A program made the position numbers and the translations under genes. Source: Hahellaceae bacterium (GTDB lineage: Bacteria; Pseudomonadota; Gammaproteobacteria; Pseudomonadales; Oleiphilaceae). From it: a stretch of DNA of 10,947 nucleotides. This document shows positions 6,013-10,947 of the stretch, in pieces (position 1 is the stretch's first letter; each line of letters opens with the position of its first letter). The notes under the pieces are model-generated. The model saw only the letters and a program-made list of their open reading frames with translations. It made no database searches and had not been told where the DNA came from. The stretch is taken from assembly GCA_016716085.1 (NCBI GenBank), contig JADJWY010000020.1:1-10947 (forward strand). Reading direction: 5' to 3'.

Positions 6013-8726
6013 ATGAGCAGTCTGCACGAAACCGCCTATCCACGACTGCGCAGCACCATCACCGATAAAGAACTCAAGGAGTATTACACCCCAACACCAG
6101 AAGAATTAAACCTGATCGCTTCGGAAAAAAAGCCGATCTTACGTTTCGGCCTCATTCTGAATCTGAAATTACTTCAGCGACTCGGTTACTTTGTGCCCCT
6201 GGCCTCAGCGCCACCTTCAATCACGAGACATGTGTTTGACTCCATAGATAGCAAACGGCCGATTACTGTGAAACAGCTTAAAGACTACGACCGGTCAGGG
6301 TCTCGATCACGCCAGCAACAACAATTGAGGGAATTTCTCGGCATAAAGCCATTCAGTTTAAGCGACCAGCCTTGGCTCGCTCAAATTGCTGAAAATGCCT
6401 CAGAGACAAAGGAAATGCTCGCGGACATTATCAATGTGATGTTGGAAGAGTTAGCGCATCACCATTACGAGCTTCCTGGCTTTACGGTGCTCAAACGAAT
6501 CGCTCGTGCAGCGAGAAATAGTCAATGAAGAATGTTTTCGCGAGATTGGCCGAAACCTATCGCCGGAAGCCAAACAAAAAATTGATGAATTATTAGATCA
6601 CTTCCGATGGCGCTTACAGTGCCTGGAATATCCTCAAATGTGAACCCAAAAAGCCCGGTAACAAGAAGTTTGAAGCTATCTTCAGCGTCCACTGGCTCCA
6701 AACATTGGTGAACGCTCCCCGAAGTCGATGTTCCCGTGGTGAAATACCGCCAGTTTGCCCTGGAGGCTCGCGCGTTAACCGCGCCCGAAATGGCACGACT
6801 CAAAGTCAATAAGCGCTATGCACTTGCCGTTATATTGATTCGCCAACAACACAGCAAAGCCCTGGATGATGTAGCCAACCTGTATATAAAATGCTGCGAA
6901 GTATGGAGGCAACAACGCACAGGCAGCGCTGAATAAATACATTTTAGAGCACCAAAAACAAATTGATGCCTTGATCGCAAAATTTCGAGACGTTCTTATC
7001 GCGTACGATCAAGATTCTGAAAAAAAATCAATAAGCTGCAAGCAATTGGTAGTGTCTTGGGCGAAGACGCCAGTTCGCTGATAGATCGATGCAATCAGCA
7101 CATCGCCTACGCCGGAAACAATTATTACCCCTTCATGTTGAGCAATTACCGGCGAAACGCGCTTTGCTTTTCAATTGCCTGGATATATTGGATTTGCAAT
7201 CGACGTCCAGCGATACCAGCGGCACGTCACTACTCAATTTGCTAAAGAGCTTGCGTAGTACTCGATCCGAATTTATCAACGAAGAGGCGCTGAACCAGCA
7301 TTTGCCGGAGCCATTCGATACCACTTGGCTCACAGAAAAATGGCGTAAGTTGATCTTGTCAAACACGAAGAATGACGCCGGAGAAGTTGAACGACTTTTC
7401 CATAGAAAATACCTCGAACTCTGGTTGTTGTTACATATAAAACATGAACTCTCTTCAGGTGATTTGTTTATTCCATTCAGTGCCGAATTTGATGACTATA
7501 GAGAGCAGCTGGTCGATGATGAAACTTTGGATGAAGAATTAGGTGAATTGCGTATTGATGAACCAGAAAAGCGCTTCATCACCACGTTATTTTGTTATGG
7601 CTGCAATCTTGGACCTGTTCAAACGGCCAAGTCTGTGAAGAATATGAGCCGTAAACAAGTTGCTTGGCTCAATCTTAGACATGCTTCCGAAGACCGTTTG
7701 GACAAAGCGATCACCCAGGTCGTTAACGCTTACAATAAATTTGATCTGCCTAAATACTGGGGCAGCGGGAAGCACGCGTCAGCTGATGGGACGATGTGGC
7801 ATCTGTACGAACAGAACCTGTTAACGGAGTACCATATTCGCTATGGCGGTTATGGTGGTATTGGCTACTACCATGTTTCCGATACCTACATTGCTTTGTT
7901 CAGTCATTTATTCCGTGCGGTGTCTACGAAGCGGTGTATATTCTCGATGGCCTGATGAACAACAAATCCGACATCCAGCCCGACACTTTACATGGCGATA
8001 CGCAAGCGCAAAGTTATCCTGTGTTTGGTCTATCGCACTTGCTGGGTATCAACCTCATGCCACGAATCCGCAACATTCAGGATTTGTTGCTTTTCAGGCC
8101 GGACAATCGCTATCGATACAAAAATATTGAGTCCTTGTTTGCTGGGAGTATCGATTTCAAATTAATTGAGCGACACCTTCGGGATATGCTACGCGTGGTC
8201 ATCTCAATTAAAAAGGGCAAGATTACAGCCTCGACTATCTTGCGACGGCTTGAACTTACAGTCGGTAAAAATAAGTTGTATTTGGCATTTAAGGAGCTGG
8301 GAAAGGCGATAAGAACACTCTTTTTACTGCGCTATATCGATGAAATTGAGCTTCGAAAAACCATTCAATCAGCCACGAATAAAAGTGAGGAATTTAACGG
8401 TTTTATCAAATGGCTTTTCTTTGGAGGCGAAGGCATCATTGCTGAAAACGTCCGCCATGAGCAGAGGAAAATCGTCAAATACAACCAGCTTGTCGCGAAC
8501 ATGGTGATTCTCTACAACGTGGAAAAAATGACCCATGTTTTGAGGACTTATCGAGAGGCGTAGTAATCAACAAAGAGTTACTGAATGGACTCTCGCCATA
8601 TCGAAATTCAATATCAACCGCTTTGGTGATTACAATCTGGACTTGAAGAGAGGTTCCGCCGTTGGATTTTGGGATCAAGACTGGAACCAGAATAAACGTA
8701 AAAAACTATTAGTATCAATGAGTTAA
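6013..8726 (+). CDS. tnpA: TnpA, Tn3-family transposase (DDE type), broken by many frame shifts
   Basis: This is the replicative transposase of the Tn3 family. ATG 6013 opens MSSLHETAYPRLRSTITDKE, the DUF4158-type N-terminal domain (YTPTPEELNLIASEKKP, LLQRLGYFVPLAS). The middle reads SDGAYSAWNILKCEPKKPG, EVDVPVVKYRQFALEARALT and NNYYPFMLEQLPAKRALLFN. The catalytic half contains GSGKHASADGTMW (first Asp), GYYHVSDTYIALFSHFIPCG (second Asp), VYEAVYILDGLM, DTLHGDTQAQS, LLGINLMPRIRN and WLFFGGEGIIAENVRHEQRK, then YNQLVANMVILYNV (a Glu in this last part should complete the triad). It ends INRFGDYNLDLKRG and SMS at 8726. About ten single-base breaks occur, near 6520, 6600, 6720, 6890, 6930, 7020, 7140, 7900, 8563 and 8610; each joins family-typical segments. 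Total length near 905 residues is slightly short for Tn3 transposases. The terminal repeat follows immediately. Confidence 0.9.
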
Positions 8727-8765
8727 CGTAATTTTGGCGAATTTTTCCAGAATGACGGCCGACCC
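8723..8765 (+). repeat. Right terminal inverted repeat of the Tn3-family element
   Basis: Directly at the tnpA stop the sequence runs TTAACGTAATTTT ... TTTTTCC ... GAATGACGG ... GACCC. Tn3-family right ends read inward-to-outward from a TTAACGT- or TTAGCGT-like core to a run of C, and the TTTTTCC/GAA/TG pattern resembles the Tn4430 end as I remember it. The outer edge near 8765 is exactly where moaA coding sequence begins on the other strand. The canonical four-C end is seen here as CCC then TC, perhaps one base lost or changed. The matching left repeat was not found in the window. The first five flanking bases, TCAAT (8766-8770), would be one copy of the target duplication. Confidence 0.68.
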
Positions 8766-8925
8766 TCAATATCTGTTAATTCGTCAATGGTGAGTGCGGC
8801 GCGTCGAGGCATGAAAGTCATGTCCTCGTTCATACAATATACGCATCTCAAATCGCATCGATCTGTCACCGACAGTCTGGGATAAGTGATTTTTCTTTGA
8901 AAGAATCCAGTAAGGTATTTACCAT
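8766..8925 (-). pseudogene. moaA: moaA, GTP 3',8-cyclase, 5' fragment cut by the transposon
   Basis: MoaA is the radical-SAM enzyme of the first step in molybdenum cofactor synthesis, acting on GTP together with MoaC. From ATG 8925 the frame reads MVNTLLDSF, then after one missing base near 8895 continues RKITYPRLSVTDRCDLRCVY, with the radical-SAM signature CxxxCxxC in CDLRCVYC, followed by MNEDMTFMPRRAALTIDELT. This matches the first 50 or so residues of MoaA (usually about 330). The reading then runs straight into the transposon end at 8765, so the rest of the gene is absent here. An alternative start at ATG 8953 (MTGTA..., needing one more base) would add about nine residues. It begins 45 bases after the stop of the FAD oxidoreductase gene and probably shares its operon. 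Confidence 0.85.
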
Positions 8926-8970
8926 GGCCTCGTCACCGCGCTGTGCCGGTCATTTCTACTGACAAAAGGT

Positions 8971-10113
8971 TTAATACCAGCGGTAAAGCCAGTACTTTCC
9001 AAAATTACTTTTCCGAGATGATTCCAGGATATTGGCCTTTGCATCTCAATCGAGGGTAATGGCTCGGCATAGAAATTCCCCTTGCCAATTCCTGCACGAA
9101 AATGGCCTGTCTCTACGAAACACTGTCCCATTCCAGAATATTCACCTGCGTTGCCTGGGCCAGTGATCTCGTTAACAATGGTTTGAACTACCACCTCAGC
9201 CTGCCCATGCGCAAATACACCTGCTTTTGGCGCGGCTTCCAGATGACAGCATAATGCCCGTGACATCGCCAATAGCGAAACCCCGAAAACCGCGTCTTAA
9301 GTGATTTTATCAACGGGTATCCATCCGGTATCACCTGTCAATCCGGAATCTGACTACTTTGGAAGCTTTATGAGTAGGGCACATAAACGAGGAAATCGTA
9401 TTCGGCAGTAACGCCGTTAGCGAATTGCATCGTACGGGCACGTGGATCGACTGATTGCACAGTGTGCTGTGGAAAATACTGAATGTTCTTCTGAGCCAGC
9501 ATGCCTCGCACTTGGTCAGAAACAATCGGGCCAGCAACCGGCATTGGACCTGGTTCGGAGAATAGACTTGAACAGAAACGGCATCACGAATACCGCGCTT
9601 ACGGCAATCCGCCTCCAGCAACATCGCCGCTTCATACGGTGCCGCTGGGCATTTGAACGGCATGGAGCTCACCACCACCGCGATATTCCCTACGAATGCT
9701 CTGACTGGCCGTCGCGGAATATTGATAGCTCCTGCAACGAATACAAGTTGTGCCCGCGTCAGACAATCCTGGAATCGTTGCAGGGTCCAATTGGCACCAA
9801 GAGCTACGATAATGTAATCGGCCTGAATAATTTTGATCGTTAACCGTCACGGTGCGGGCGAGAGGTCGATATGCTCCACCTCTCCGTAGAATGAGTTCGA
9901 CGCCACGTTTTGTAACATTCCGCATCGGTCGAGAAATCTGGTCCGGCGTTCGAACCAGCGCCATGAGCCAAAGAAAAAGAAGGGAAAAATTATTGGCTTT
10001 CTTTCTCCACCAGAACTATCCGATGCTTGGCACCGAGTTTTTCTTCAGTTCAGTGGCGGCGACGATTCCACCGATTCCGCCCCGAGGACTACAACAGTTT
10101 TCGATTGATTCAT
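8971..10113 (-). CDS. FAD-dependent oxidoreductase related to sulfide:quinone oxidoreductase
   Basis: This is a flavoprotein of the pyridine-nucleotide-disulfide oxidoreductase superfamily, in the branch with sulfide:quinone oxidoreductases and type II NADH dehydrogenases. ATG 10113 is preceded by GAAGG. After repairs it opens MNQSKTVVVLG, GGIGGIVAATELKKKLG (the FAD-binding GxGxxG), then LVEKESQ, TPDQISRPMRNVTKRGVELI, TVTVNDQNYS, DYIIVALGA and LDPATIPGLSDAG. The second nucleotide fold follows with IAVVVSSMPFKCPAAPYEAA, MLLEADCRKRGIRD, VQVYSPEPGPMPVAGP, MQFANGVTAEYDFLVYVP and FAIGDVTG (second FAD contact), LPKAGVFAHGQAEVVVQTIV, MGQCFVETGHFRAGIGKGNF and YAEPLP, ending EKYWLYRWY at 8971. The Cys in KCPAAPYE sits where such enzymes carry a redox Cys. 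At least eight single-base breaks occur. Length near 380 residues is normal. The substrate is unproven; sulfide or a quinone-linked donor is likely. Confidence 0.8.
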
Positions 10114-10137
10114 AGGGTTACCTTCGATTTGTGTATT

Positions 10138-10947
10138 TCAAAGAGTACGGAAAGACATTTTCTTTTCGTAATACAGCGGGATTCCATCTTCGTTTTCTAA
10201 GACGGGATCGGTGAACAAATTCTGTGTTTGTTTCGTCGGACTCTAGTAACACAATGTCCCGACCGTAACTCATAAGAAAACGGGTTTTCATCCAGTGAAC
10301 CGAAGTAATAATCGCGGAGGCCCGGCTTTTGCCCTACTTCCGAACAATCGGCTGGGATCAGCCCAAGCCATGAACATAGAAAGAGGTCAGCAGTGATAGC
10401 CACATTTGAAAAATGTGATATCACCCTCATTAGCACCAAATGGAAATGCTGCACCAATTTCGAACTGGCCTGGAATGCCACACACTCGCAGAATTGCCAG
10501 GAACAATGAATGGAAATCGGTACAATTGCCTTTTCCAGCAGAGCAGGCATAGGCAGCATCACCTTTCCCCAGTCATCGCCGGTTTTATCATATTCCATGT
10601 GATCGATTACGTAATCGTATGCCGCCCTGGCTATTTTCAACGTGTCGCCGCTTTTCCCTTCTGAAATGGACTGCGCAATTTTAATAATTTCTGAGGTGAA
10701 TTTTATTCGCTCATTTGCTTTCAATTGAGGCGAGAAGTGAACGAGGTTTTGTGGCAACGATTGAGGCTGCCGATTATGCCATTGGATAGCTCGCTCATAG
10801 CGGGTGGCTTCCGTAGTGATCTTTAATGAGAACTTGTCTATTTGCTTCGGATCAAGCTGCGCATGCAGTATGGAGTTGCCGTAGACGGAGTCGAAAAGCA
10901 CCTCGTACTCCAGAGAGGTTTCTACGTTGACAGAGTGAATATCCTGG
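10138..10947 (-). CDS. Transglutaminase-like domain protein, N-terminus beyond the window
   Basis: This is a protein with a transglutaminase/protease-like (Cys-His-Asp) core. Reading enters from the right edge in frame (QDIHSVNVETSLEYEVLFDS) and continues VYGNSILHAQLDPKQIDKFS and IARAAYDYVIDHMEYDKTGD, then DWGKGDAAYACSAGKGNCTD. The catalytic Cys lies in GKGNCTDFHSLFLAILRVCG, the His in FFKCGYHCWAD, and the Asp in GLIPADCSEVGK. The usual tail of this family, DYYFGSLDENRF, MSYGRDIVLLESDE, NLFTDPVLENEDGIPLYYEK and KMSFRTL, ends with TGA at 10138. At least five single-base breaks occur, for example a missing G near 10562. The start lies outside the window. It ends 24 bases before the FAD oxidoreductase start. 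Whether it crosslinks, hydrolyses or is a bacterial protease-like enzyme cannot be told; no membrane helix is visible here. Confidence 0.8.

Larger units (their letters stand above)
4232..8765. mobile_element. Tn3-family transposon, right part (metal-resistance cargo extends to the left edge)
   Basis: The regulator, tyrosine recombinase, two small frames, transposase and terminal repeat run in one direction and end exactly inside moaA. No left inverted repeat was found at any position between 1 and 8700, so the element probably includes the whole czc operon and continues beyond the left edge, making it longer than 8.7 kb. The span given covers only the part unambiguously tied to mobility plus the regulator. 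Presence of a TnpI-like tyrosine recombinase instead of a serine resolvase places it near the Tn4430 or Tn4651-type branches. The alternative is that the efflux genes are chromosomal and the left end lies unseen in a degraded form between 4232 and 4731. Confidence 0.6.

Noticed and set aside
6522..6809. Minus-strand frame opposite the transposase
   Set aside because: No recognisable motif, and the plus strand encodes family-typical TnpA segments through the whole interval.
9442..9843. Plus-strand open frames over the FAD oxidoreductase
   Set aside because: They are antisense shadows; the minus-strand frames carry the conserved flavoprotein motifs.

Overview
The window looks like part of a gammaproteobacterial genome (inferred from protein resemblance; the genus cannot be told). 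It has three parts: a cobalt/zinc/cadmium efflux operon on the minus strand, a metal-sensing regulator followed by a transposon mobility module on the plus strand, and a short piece of flanking chromosome on the minus strand.

Bases 1-4231 (minus) hold, in transcription order: a CDF-family metal exporter with an N-terminal HMA-like domain, a small CzcI-like metal-binding periplasmic protein, the outer-membrane channel CzcC, a very small His-rich secreted protein, the His-rich adaptor CzcB, and the beginning of the RND pump CzcA, which runs off the left edge. The genes are tightly spaced, and they appear to be read from one MerR-type promoter with a 19-bp spacer and a perfect palindrome at 4261-4291. 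The divergent gene beside it encodes a CadR/PbrR-like MerR regulator.

Bases 4300-8765 (plus) hold that regulator, then after only 11 bases a tyrosine recombinase, two small unrecognised reading frames, and a Tn3-family transposase. The transposase is followed directly by a terminal-inverted-repeat-like sequence ending near 8765. I infer that the efflux operon and its regulator are cargo of a Tn3-family transposon. Its other end lies outside the window.

Bases 8766-10947 (minus) are the flank: a transglutaminase-like protein, an FAD-dependent oxidoreductase related to sulfide:quinone oxidoreductases, and the first 50 or so codons of moaA (molybdenum cofactor biosynthesis). moaA is cut exactly at the transposon end, so the element appears to have landed inside moaA.

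Nearly every gene is broken by single-base frame shifts, many in runs of one base and each repairable by adding or removing one base. Cargo, transposase and flanking genes are hit alike. This points to an uncorrected indel-prone assembly more than to gene decay, so the gene extents below span several frames.
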